From [Flexibacter] sp. ATCC 35103 (GTDB taxonomy: Bacteria; Bacteroidota; Bacteroidia; Flavobacteriales; Flavobacteriaceae), in contig NZ_MTQF01000001.1 of NCBI RefSeq assembly GCF_001975985.1, positions 333,109-397,108 of the forward strand: a stretch of 64,000 nt of DNA. Direction: 5' to 3'. Below are positions 43,376-51,200 of the stretch, piece after piece. The notes below the pieces were generated by a model that made no database searches, was not told the origin of the DNA, and worked only from the letters and a program-made list of their open reading frames with translations. Made by a program: the position numbers and the translations under genes. Each line of letters starts with the position of its first letter. Within the stretch, counting starts at the first letter, position 1.

Positions 43376-43505
43376 ATGTATATTTTTTGATTAGATAAAA
43401 CAAATATTATATTTAAATAATAAGATTAGTTACGGAAAACCATATTGATAAAAATTAATTATACCCATTACTAAAATCTTGAGCATTATTAATATTTAAA
43501 TAATA

Positions 43506-44381
43506 CTAATCGCATTTTACCTTTTTTAATTCTCCAGATTTAATGTCCAGTTCAAGACAGCTTTTCTTTATTAAAACCATCTTATTATTTACGACTTTAT
43601 ATTCGGCATTCATCTGGCTTGCTCCGGCGCAACATTGATTGTATTCATGAATTCTTTTGTTTTTAGTGTCGAACTCTAATGAAGTGCCGCTAAAACTGCT
43701 TTCAAAATATTTCTCTGTCTTTGGGTTGTATAAAAAATACAAACTGGTCGTATTAGGTCCTGCAGTACCTCCTTCAAAAACAGAAAAATCTTCGATTCCG
43801 TCAAAATTATAATCGTCCGTACTTATATTGTTTAAACCCCAAAGCTGGCATTCCAGATCTATTTGCTGAAGCAATTTATCAGTCTTTTTCTCCAGAATTT
43901 TAACGCCAGTTACTCTTGCATAAAAATCGCCTTTAGATTTTGAAACGACCAACTTAAAATATTTGCCTTTTAGAGAAACTGCCTGTAAAATTTCTCTATT
44001 TTTCCATTCGATATTATCTCCATAATCAATATCAAATACTTTTGTCAGACTAATTTTAAGTTCTTTTTTGGTATTCAGGTCTGTCCAGGTTCCTTCTAGC
44101 TTCTTGCTTTTAGAATTGAAGTTTTCAAAAACCATTTTACCCGTTTTCTTGTCTGCTTTATCTTTTTCGAAAAAGGTTAGTATTTTATTTTTTAGTGTAC
44201 CGCTTATTTCGATTGGCGTATCATAATTTGAATAAGTATAAATACCCCTCCCGGAACCATCAGAATCTAAATCGGTCACAAATTCAATAGGATATTTATC
44301 TATAAATCCAGTATAGGTTGTTTGGGCTGCTAAATGAATTGAAGCTAAGAATAATAATGCTATCAAAATTTTCTGTTGCAT
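43506..44381 (-). CDS. exported XAC2610-like protein
   Basis: A 291-aa protein with signal peptide (ends HLAAQ). The C-terminal half carries DYNFDGIEDFSVFEGG, then GPNTTSLYFLYNPKTEKY and EYNQCCAGA, the pattern of XAC2610-like/VCBS-type proteins found beside secretion and effector genes. The N-terminal half is a beta-rich domain. The start at 44381 (Met-Gln-Gln-Lys) is preferred over 44405. Role unknown; periplasmic or secreted. Confidence 0.72.
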   Translation of the reverse strand: MQQKILIALLFLASIHLAAQTTYTGFIDKYPIEFVTDLDSDGSGRGIYTYSNYDTPIEISGTLKNKILTFFEKDKADKKTGKMVFENFNSKSKKLEGTWTDLNTKKELKISLTKVFDIDYGDNIEWKNREILQAVSLKGKYFKLVVSKSKGDFYARVTGVKILEKKTDKLLQQIDLECQLWGLNNISTDDYNFDGIEDFSVFEGGTAGPNTTSLYFLYNPKTEKYFESSFSGTSLEFDTKNKRIHEYNQCCAGASQMNAEYKVVNNKMVLIKKSCLELDIKSGELKKVKCD

Positions 44382-44490
44382 TGTAAAGTTTGAGAGAGCA
44401 TTCATAAAATATTTGGGTTCGGTTATATGTTTGTTATTTTTTTACAATTACAATATTCTTTAAGCTTAATGCTTTTTATTCTATCTTATT

Positions 44491-44751
44491 TCAAGATCCA
44501 ATATCATCAATAGAATCTTCCAACACAGTTTGTGATTTGATTAATTTCAAACCAAATCTTATCATATATATTATGGCTACTGTGAGAAAAAAAACTATTA
44601 TCACGAAAGTTATCAGATACCATAAATCTTTATTCGTCGATGCTTTTATATAGTTTATCACTGCCTGTAACAAAGTTCCATATGTCACAATGAATAATAT
44701 CCCTCCAATAAAAATCACAAACAAACCTATAATCTTTTTTAGTACTATCAT
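44491..44751 (-). CDS. small two-TM membrane protein
   Basis: An 86-aa protein with hydrophobic helices at about 5-30 and 45-70, a basic start and acidic tail (LEDSIDDIGS). No family recognised. It overlaps the upstream lipoprotein gene by 4 bp (ATGA), so the pair is co-translated. Function unknown. Confidence 0.68.
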   Translation of the reverse strand: MIVLKKIIGLFVIFIGGILFIVTYGTLLQAVINYIKASTNKDLWYLITFVIIVFFLTVAIIYMIRFGLKLIKSQTVLEDSIDDIGS

Positions 44752-45452
44752 GAAACCGAAGTATTATCAATTTTATCAATTATCCATTTTTTATTTAGTT
44801 TTTTAATATAAATCCTCACACCAATTCCGCAATGTCTGCCACAAGAAAAACCACCCTCTAAGACTCCAAATTTTCTTTCTTTATCAAATTGGATTCCTGT
44901 AAAATAAACTGCACCCGAAAAAACAAAATCATATTTTTTTCTCCAAAACTCACGTCGATCTTTTGGAAACTCAGACATGTCTTTAAGTTTAAATTTTCCT
45001 TTAAGCGAAATATTTTTAAATTCTACAATAAAGGTAGAATCTCCTTCTATCTTTGGATAAAAAACTTCCGTAACTTTAAAATGCTGTCCTAAATATTCTT
45101 TTAAATCCTTCCTATTTCTTTCTATTTTAGGATTGAATGCTACAATTAATTTTGAAGTATCTTTTTCAATTGCTTCCTGATTAAGTTTCCACCGTACTAT
45201 TTCTTGTTCTTGTTTTTCAGTTCCCTTTGTAGAGTCAACACCAATATAATTACCCTCTTTATCATAAATAAATTCACCATAAATGGGAGGTGGAACAAGA
45301 ACTGTTCTGTAATCAATACAAATAGAATCAATCAAATCTGGAAAAATTTCTGTCATTACATTTTTTTCAAATTCCAGATCGCTAATATTTTTTTGACAAC
45401 TCATAAAGAGAAGTGTCATATAAAGTAAAGGCAATTGCAATGCTTTTATCAT
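44748..45452 (-). CDS. lipoprotein of unknown function
   Basis: A 234-aa protein with lipobox LFMSC at about residue 18. The mature part is polar, with LEGGFSCGRHCGIGVRIYIKK near the C-terminus, where two Cys and a His are close together. The ATG at 45452 heads the signal peptide; the open frame extends to 45560 but the extra residues do not look like a signal. Coupled to the following membrane-protein gene. No family recognised. Confidence 0.7.
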   Translation of the reverse strand: MIKALQLPLLYMTLLFMSCQKNISDLEFEKNVMTEIFPDLIDSICIDYRTVLVPPPIYGEFIYDKEGNYIGVDSTKGTEKQEQEIVRWKLNQEAIEKDTSKLIVAFNPKIERNRKDLKEYLGQHFKVTEVFYPKIEGDSTFIVEFKNISLKGKFKLKDMSEFPKDRREFWRKKYDFVFSGAVYFTGIQFDKERKFGVLEGGFSCGRHCGIGVRIYIKKLNKKWIIDKIDNTSVS

Positions 45453-45634
45453 AATCTTAATTAATAATTCGTTCAAAAAGCGATTTTCTTGTGCTAATAT
45501 AAAACTATTTATATTACAAAATAACTTACAATTAAATCCAATATCCAAATCATATAACATTATCGAAAAATACTGTAAGACATTCTTGACACAATCTGAA
45601 TAATTTTACATTATAACATTTAAACTATAAAATC

Positions 45635-46222
45635 ATGAAAAAAATACTATTAGCCGGAAAAGCAATTTTAGGAGCAGGATTATTAATCATTTCCCTTAAC
45701 TCTTGTAAAAATGAAACAAAACAAGAAGATCCAAAAGAAGTTGCTGAAGATAGTAATGAAGCCAAATTTGACTCTATAGATGATAAAAAAGATGATTCGG
45801 AATTTTTAGTTGATATCGCCGAAGTGAATCTTGCTGAAATCGAAATTGGAAAATTGGCTCAAATAAAAAGTACCAATCCTGAGGTTAAGAAATTTGGAAA
45901 AATGCTTGTTGATGAGCATACCAAATCGGCTTCTGAAGTAAGTGCTTTGGCTAAAGCTAAAAACTTCACTTTACCTACTTCGCTTACCGAAGATGGTCAG
46001 GAGGAATATAAAAAACTGAATGAGAAATCAGGTCTTGACTTTGATAAAAAGTTCGCTGATATGATGATCGACGGTCACCAAAAAGCGATTGATAAATTGC
46101 AAAAAGCTACAGAAGATGCAAAAGACCAAGATGTTAAACTTTGGGCATCTAATAATATAGCACCGCTAACAGCTCATTTGGAGCATGCAAAATTGCTAAA
46201 ACAAGACTTAGATAAAAAATAA
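45635..46222 (+). CDS. DUF4142 lipoprotein
   Basis: A 195-aa protein with lipobox LNSC at about residue 23, an acidic linker, then a DUF4142 four-helix domain: FLVDIAEVNLAEIEIGKLA, VKKFGKMLVDEHTKSA with the typical DEH motif, and MIDGHQKAIDKLQKA with GH. Members resemble ferritin-like exported proteins; function unproven. Followed by a strong terminator. Confidence 0.9.
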   Translation: MKKILLAGKAILGAGLLIISLNSCKNETKQEDPKEVAEDSNEAKFDSIDDKKDDSEFLVDIAEVNLAEIEIGKLAQIKSTNPEVKKFGKMLVDEHTKSASEVSALAKAKNFTLPTSLTEDGQEEYKKLNEKSGLDFDKKFADMMIDGHQKAIDKLQKATEDAKDQDVKLWASNNIAPLTAHLEHAKLLKQDLDKK

Positions 46223-46250
46223 ATTTAATTGGTTATTATTTATTTTTCAA

Positions 46251-46290
46251 AAACCCCTTAAGAGTTGAATTGCTTAAGGGGTTTGTTGTT
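46251..46290 (+). terminator. terminator after DUF4142 gene
   Basis: AAACCCCTTAAG and its perfect inverse with a 10-base loop. Confidence 0.85.
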
Positions 46291-46297
46291 TTTTTGA

Positions 46298-46404
46298 GGT
46301 ACAAAGGTTCTGAGGTGCAAAGGGACTAAGGTTTTCAATTAAAATGTAGACGCACTGCTGTGCGTCTCTACGGAAAAACCTTTGTCCCTTTGCACCTTTG
46401 GTAT
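46298..46404. repeat. CAAAGG repeats around a GTAGAGACGCAC palindrome
   Basis: AGGTACAAAGGTTCTGAGG-type words on the left and their inverse on the right flank a GACGCACTGCTGTGCGTC palindrome at 46350-46367. The same palindrome occurs at 59490-59508, also among CAAAGG words, so this is a composite dispersed element. Confidence 0.65.
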
Positions 46405-47766
46405 CTATAAACCTATTGTTCCGGCAATCATTTTTCCTTTATAAAAAACTCCTTCTCTTTTTGGCAAACGTGCTACGGCTTCGGCAGAACAGCTTGCTTT
46501 TACTAAAATAAAATTTGCTTCATTGTCTACTGCGGGCCAAACTCTTGTTCCGGAATCGTTAAGAGGCAGTATTTCATCTTTTGTTGCAATGTGCAAAGCG
46601 CGGCTTAAATTATATTCATCTGTCCATCCATAAAGCTGGGCACATAATTTTGCTTTTTCGAGCATATCACAAGTACCAAAAGGCTGCCAGTGATCGACAA
46701 TGCTATCTGTTCCGGTCATTAGTTTTACGCCATATTTTTTTAAAGTCGGGATTGGCATTATAGTTTTCCCAATCGGGATTGTAGAGACTACTCCTATTCC
46801 CAGATTTCCCATTTGCTCTGCTATTTTTTCAACGTCTTTAGGGTCCATTTTTGCAAGGGCAAAACCATGGCTTATATAAGTTTTGCCTTGTAGCTGCTTA
46901 TTTTCTTCTGTCTTTTTAATGATATATTCAATTGCAGCTTTACCTGATGGCGGCGATTCATGCAAATGTATATCGATTCCTTTATTTGTGTCTAAAGCAA
47001 TCTGAAACATCGTATCAAGAGATTTCTCCATATTACCATCAACATTTGTTGGGTCAAGTCCGCCAATAAAATCAATTCCCATACTTGCTGCTTCGCGTAA
47101 TAAAGGTTCTGATTGGGAATATAAAATTCCGTGTTGCGGAAAAGCCACAATTTCCCATCCAAAACTATCTTTATTTTTATCTAAAGCTGCCTGTAAATGT
47201 TCCAGACTTTTTAACCCGCTCACCGGATCAATATTACATTGGCAACGGGCAAAATAACTCCCCTGACTTTGCATTAGTTTAATTGCTTCTTCGGCTTTGT
47301 GCTGAGAATCCGGTAGTAATTGCGGAATTAATTTTTGCTCCAGCGTAATCATATCTTTTACCGTATATCCTTTTCTTGGTGCTGCATTCCAGGTTCCGCT
47401 GCCATAATAGGTTTTATCAATATGAATGTGCATATCGCGTAATCCGGGAAGCATCAAAAGTCCTTTGGCATCAATAGTTTTCAATTTTACAGCAGGCTTT
47501 CCTGAAGTGATGCTTTTAATCTTACCATCTAAAATATGTATGTTGTATAAAGCTGTTTTGGTTGCAATGACTTCGTTCTTTTCGTTGTATTCAAAACCGT
47601 CCTCTAATCGCACATTAATTAAAATATATTCTTTTAATGCAGTCGCTTTATCATCTGATAATACTTGCGCAACAGCATTACCACCAATTCCTGAAAATAA
47701 AGCTGCACCGGTTGCTGCAGCTCCTAATCCTAAGAACTTTTTTCGGCTTATTGTATTGTCTTCCAT
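46405..47766 (-). CDS. amidohydrolase family protein (cytosine deaminase-like), exported
   Basis: A 453-aa metal-dependent hydrolase. The N-terminus SRKKFLGLGAAATGAALFSG looks like a Tat-type or Sec signal. Metal-site motifs are in order: DMHIHIDK (HxH), IDIHLHES, ISHGFAL and GTDSIVDHWQPFG, the last typical of the cytosine deaminase-like branch. Substrate unknown; deamination of a nucleobase-like or cyclic amide compound is inferred. It lies 115 bp downstream of an AraC regulator on the same strand. Confidence 0.85.
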   Translation of the reverse strand: MEDNTISRKKFLGLGAAATGAALFSGIGGNAVAQVLSDDKATALKEYILINVRLEDGFEYNEKNEVIATKTALYNIHILDGKIKSITSGKPAVKLKTIDAKGLLMLPGLRDMHIHIDKTYYGSGTWNAAPRKGYTVKDMITLEQKLIPQLLPDSQHKAEEAIKLMQSQGSYFARCQCNIDPVSGLKSLEHLQAALDKNKDSFGWEIVAFPQHGILYSQSEPLLREAASMGIDFIGGLDPTNVDGNMEKSLDTMFQIALDTNKGIDIHLHESPPSGKAAIEYIIKKTEENKQLQGKTYISHGFALAKMDPKDVEKIAEQMGNLGIGVVSTIPIGKTIMPIPTLKKYGVKLMTGTDSIVDHWQPFGTCDMLEKAKLCAQLYGWTDEYNLSRALHIATKDEILPLNDSGTRVWPAVDNEANFILVKASCSAEAVARLPKREGVFYKGKMIAGTIGL

Positions 47767-47881
47767 AAATTATATTTTACTTGCTTTGAGTTTGTTGTAG
47801 CTTTTTACAATAACACTCTTCTAAAATTAGAAGGTATTGCATTGCAAAAATCGTTATAAACTAAAACCTATAACGGTAATA

Positions 47882-48754
47882 TTACGGATAAGGATGGTAA
47901 AAATTATAACTTTCTTTAAAATCGCCCGGAGTTTTACCGGCATATTTTTTAAATACTTTTGTAAAATAACCATTATCATTAAACCCAAGCTGATAGGCAA
48001 TCTCTTTTATAGATAAATCTGTACTGGTCAGCAATCGTTTTGCTTCCAGAATGGTTCTCTCTTTGATGACATCGCCCGCAGGCATTTTTAAATATCTCTG
48101 AGAAAGGATATTAAGATAATTAGGCGTAATATTTAATTTATCAGCATAAAAATTTACTGATGACTCGTGGTTAAAATGTTCATCTATAAATGCAGTAAAA
48201 TTTTTAATTATTTTCTCCGGTTTGGTAGCAGAATCGTGTTCCGGAAATTGCAGTAAATAATCCTTTTGCAATAGTTTCAGGAGCAAATGCAAACGCAATA
48301 AAAGGATTTCTCTGGTTAGTATATCATTACCTGACAATAGAAATTCTATTTCATGCAAATGATTTTTGAATTCCATAAAATCCTGTTTGGTTAAAGAAAG
48401 ACAAGACGGAACATTTTGTCCAAAAAAAGGAAATTGTCCCAGATTCTGGAAAATAGTAACTACTTCCGGCGAAAGCATCAATTGAAAACCTGTTGTATCA
48501 ACATCAAGAAACCAGTTATGCACCTGACCGGAACTGATAAAATAAACCTGATAATTGTTTACTTTATATTGCGTAAAATCGACATGGTGAATTCCTGAGC
48601 CTTTTTCGACAAAAAAAACCATATAAAAATCATGTTTATGTGGTTGTTCGAATTCATTTCTGCCTTTTACGCTATGCCGAAACAAAGTAATACCCAAAGT
48701 TTCTTCTCCAAGTATATTGCCAACAGATAAAATGGGAATCGAATGTTTTTGCAA
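47882..48754 (-). CDS. AraC family transcriptional regulator
   Basis: A 290-aa regulator. An N-terminal cupin-like ligand domain with QPHKHDFYMVFFVEKGSG (about 38-55) is followed by two HTH motifs: VNFYADKLNITPNYLNILSQ and IKEIAYQLGFNDNGYFTKVF, then the signature KKYAGKTPGDF. Upstream of and co-directional with the amidohydrolase gene, it may control it. Its own -7 region is likely TAATTTTG on the minus strand near 48786. Confidence 0.92.
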   Translation of the reverse strand: MQKHSIPILSVGNILGEETLGITLFRHSVKGRNEFEQPHKHDFYMVFFVEKGSGIHHVDFTQYKVNNYQVYFISSGQVHNWFLDVDTTGFQLMLSPEVVTIFQNLGQFPFFGQNVPSCLSLTKQDFMEFKNHLHEIEFLLSGNDILTREILLLRLHLLLKLLQKDYLLQFPEHDSATKPEKIIKNFTAFIDEHFNHESSVNFYADKLNITPNYLNILSQRYLKMPAGDVIKERTILEAKRLLTSTDLSIKEIAYQLGFNDNGYFTKVFKKYAGKTPGDFKESYNFYHPYP

Positions 48755-48855
48755 GGGGAAAAGTGCTTTAATGTTCTCCTTTCAAAATTATAGAATTAAA
48801 TGATATAAGTTTTAACCAAAAGTATTTTTTCTACTTTACTAAGCTTTCAAAAATA

Positions 48856-48890
48856 AAAAAGGCCGGACTTGAAGTAAGCCAGACCTTTTT
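48856..48890 (-). terminator. terminator after cupin gene
   Basis: On the minus strand AAGGTCTGGCTT pairs, with G-U pairs and one mismatch, with AAGTCCGGCCTT, then a T-run. Confidence 0.6.
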
Positions 48891-48975
48891 AAAATAGTAC
48901 TATTTATAGTGAAGAAACAGCAGTAATTTTTACAATTATCTCATTTTCTAATTGACTAATTATCTAATTATCTAA

Positions 48976-49380
48976 TTACTTACCAAAACTATTATATTCT
49001 TCATCTGTAACGCTTTCCAGCCATATTCCGGTTCCTTTATCGATTTCTGTAATGATCGATATATGCGAAAATTTACTAAACGGTGTTGCGCCATACCAAT
49101 GTTCTATACCAGGCAAAATGGTCACAACCTCATCTTTATGAAGTAATCGTATAGAAGAACCTTTTTCCTGAAAATAACCTATTCCGTCTGTTGCGATAAA
49201 TAATTGTAATGTTGCATTTACGTGCCATTTGCATCTTGATCCCGGCTCAAAAGAAACTTCTTTAATAACCGTATTATCAGGATGAATGTTGCTGGTTTGT
49301 TTTTTATATGAAACATTACCAGTCATATAAGTGTTCGGGATTTTTCCCTCTTCAATAACAGAAGTATAAAGTGTTGACAT
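48976..49380 (-). CDS. cupin domain protein, second of a paralogous pair
   Basis: A 134-aa cupin. Motif 1 reads CKWHVNATLQLFIATDGIGYFQEKG and motif 2 is LPGIEHWYGATP. The usual second His of motif 1 is Asn here (HVN in place of HTH), so metal binding is probably altered. It shares an SVTDEEYNSF end with the upstream cupin, showing duplication. Sits between two AraC genes. Confidence 0.85.
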   Translation of the reverse strand: MSTLYTSVIEEGKIPNTYMTGNVSYKKQTSNIHPDNTVIKEVSFEPGSRCKWHVNATLQLFIATDGIGYFQEKGSSIRLLHKDEVVTILPGIEHWYGATPFSKFSHISIITEIDKGTGIWLESVTDEEYNSFGK

Positions 49381-49477
49381 AAAAATTATTTTTTGAGATT
49401 GATTTTTTATTTAAAAATGACCTGAGAAAAAAACCGTACTTAATTTATCAGATCGACAAACAACACCTTTACTTTAA

Positions 49478-49894
49478 TTATTTAAAGCTATTGTATTGCT
49501 CATCTGTTACTGGTTCAAGCCAGTCTACAATACCTTTTTCAGTATTGGTACTAATTGCGATATGGGTAAATTCGTTATCAGGTGAAGCTCCGTGCCAGTG
49601 TTTTATCTCGGGCTGAATGTTTACCACATCGCCTTCCTGAAGTAACTGAATGGGTTTTCCTTCTTCCTGATAAAATCCTGTTCCTTGTGTTACGATCAAA
49701 ATTTGTCCTCCCGGATGTGTATGCCAATTGTTTCTTGCACCAGCCTCGAAAACGACATTACCAACCGCAGTATTTAAAATTGGATCGTTAGGAACCAGCA
49801 TTTTTACCCACGCTTTTCCTGTAAAGTAATCTGAAGAAGCTAAATCACCTTTAGGGAAAATGGTTTCTTTTAATTGATTTTGAGTTGCTTTCAT
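49478..49894 (-). CDS. cupin domain protein, first of a paralogous pair
   Basis: A 138-aa cupin with complete metal motifs: NWHTHPGGQILIVTQGTGFY (HxH...Q) and IQPEIKHWHGASP (His). Such small cupins are often found beside AraC regulators and quinone or carboxymuconolactone-type enzymes. Substrate unknown. Encoded 97 bp before its paralogue. Confidence 0.87.
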   Translation of the reverse strand: MKATQNQLKETIFPKGDLASSDYFTGKAWVKMLVPNDPILNTAVGNVVFEAGARNNWHTHPGGQILIVTQGTGFYQEEGKPIQLLQEGDVVNIQPEIKHWHGASPDNEFTHIAISTNTEKGIVDWLEPVTDEQYNSFK

Positions 49895-50079
49895 AATTAT
49901 TTGTTTTAATATCAGTGCCGGAAACTAAATTAGAAAGCTGGAATGCGCTTTATAGAAGTTATATTTAGTCAGCAAAAAACCTATAGGGATTAATACTAAT
50001 TATTTGAAGGCAAAATTACTTTACGAATTGCAATCAGAAATAACAATAATCAAACAAAAAATTAAGAATATGAAACAAT

Positions 50080-50952
50080 TTACATTCTTAACGATTTCGG
50101 AATCGTTCCTGTAAGTCTTTTAAAGTAATTATTAAAATAGCTTGGATATTCAAATCCAAGGGAATATCCAATATCAGATATACTCCAATCCGTATGTTGC
50201 AATAATGCTTTTGCTTCACCAATAATCCTTTCGGTAATATGTGCAGTTGTAGATTTTCCTGTTATTTCTTTTACTGAACGATTTAAGTGATTAACATGTA
50301 CAGCAAGGCTTTGCGCATAATCCTGAGGCGTTTTTAATGCCAATGGTTCATTTTTTGTCTCTATAGGAAATTGTCTTTCTAATAGTTCCAGAAACAATGA
50401 CGTAATTCTTGAAGAAGCATTTTTGTGTTTAAAGAAATTTTCTGAAGGCTGCATTTTCATCGATTCATGCAAAATCAAATTGATATAATTGCGTATTAAA
50501 TCATCTTTAAAAACATAATCAGTATCTTGTTCTTCGATCATTTTTTTAAACAATGAATCGATAAAAACCTTTTGTTCAGCTGATAATGAAAAAATAGGTG
50601 TTCCGCCAATTTTAAACAAAGGCGATTCATGAAGGCTTTCAGAACGATCGTTTACTTTTAGAAATTCTTCGGTAAATACGCAGGCATATCCTTCGTAGAC
50701 GGGTGAAATAATTTCCCATGAATAAGGAATATGAGGATTACCAAAGAATAATATAGTGCCATTGGTTTCTATACCTCTGTCTGCGTAGTGAATTAAACTC
50801 TCGCTTGTATTGATACAAATCTTATAAAAATCCCTGCGATTATAGGTCGGGATTTTACTCACATCACCATTAACCTCATATACTTTAAAACCTTTTAGCT
50901 TTAAATCGTTTATACCAAGTTCCGAAGCCTGAAATTCTAATTGATCCTTCAT
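50080..50952 (-). CDS. AraC family transcriptional regulator
   Basis: A 290-aa regulator with an N-terminal cupin-like domain and two C-terminal HTH motifs (LAVHVNHLNRSVKEITGKS and ISDIGYSLGFEYPSYFNNYF), ending in the usual RLTGTIPKSLR. It lies 185 bp upstream of the cupin pair on the same strand and probably controls those genes. Confidence 0.92.
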   Translation of the reverse strand: MKDQLEFQASELGINDLKLKGFKVYEVNGDVSKIPTYNRRDFYKICINTSESLIHYADRGIETNGTILFFGNPHIPYSWEIISPVYEGYACVFTEEFLKVNDRSESLHESPLFKIGGTPIFSLSAEQKVFIDSLFKKMIEEQDTDYVFKDDLIRNYINLILHESMKMQPSENFFKHKNASSRITSLFLELLERQFPIETKNEPLALKTPQDYAQSLAVHVNHLNRSVKEITGKSTTAHITERIIGEAKALLQHTDWSISDIGYSLGFEYPSYFNNYFKRLTGTIPKSLRM

Positions 50953-50989
50953 AATGCAAAGTTATGAAAATCAAATATAAAAAATAGTT

Positions 50990-51195
50990 TCAAGTTTTAG
51001 ATTTTTTTGTTTCAAGTTTCAACGTTTCAGGTTTCAGGTTTCAGGTTTGAAATGAGAAAGTTGGAATATGGAATTTTACCGCAAAGTGCGCAAAGATTTT
51101 ATTATGTAAGGTTTAAAAAACACAATCTATTATAAAATCTTTGCGCACTTTGAGGTAAAAATTTTGCGCACTTTGTGGTAAAATTTTTATCCTCA
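50990..51195. repeat. CAGGTTT and CGCAAAGTGCGCAAAG repeats
   Basis: Two families side by side. 50990-51045: GTTTCAGGTTTCAGG words. 51075-51185: TTTTACCGCAAAGTGCGCAA on the left and its inverse GCGCACTTTGTGGTAAAA on the right, with a second inner copy TTGCGCACTTTGAGGTAAAA. Confidence 0.65.
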
Positions 51196-51200
51196 AAACT

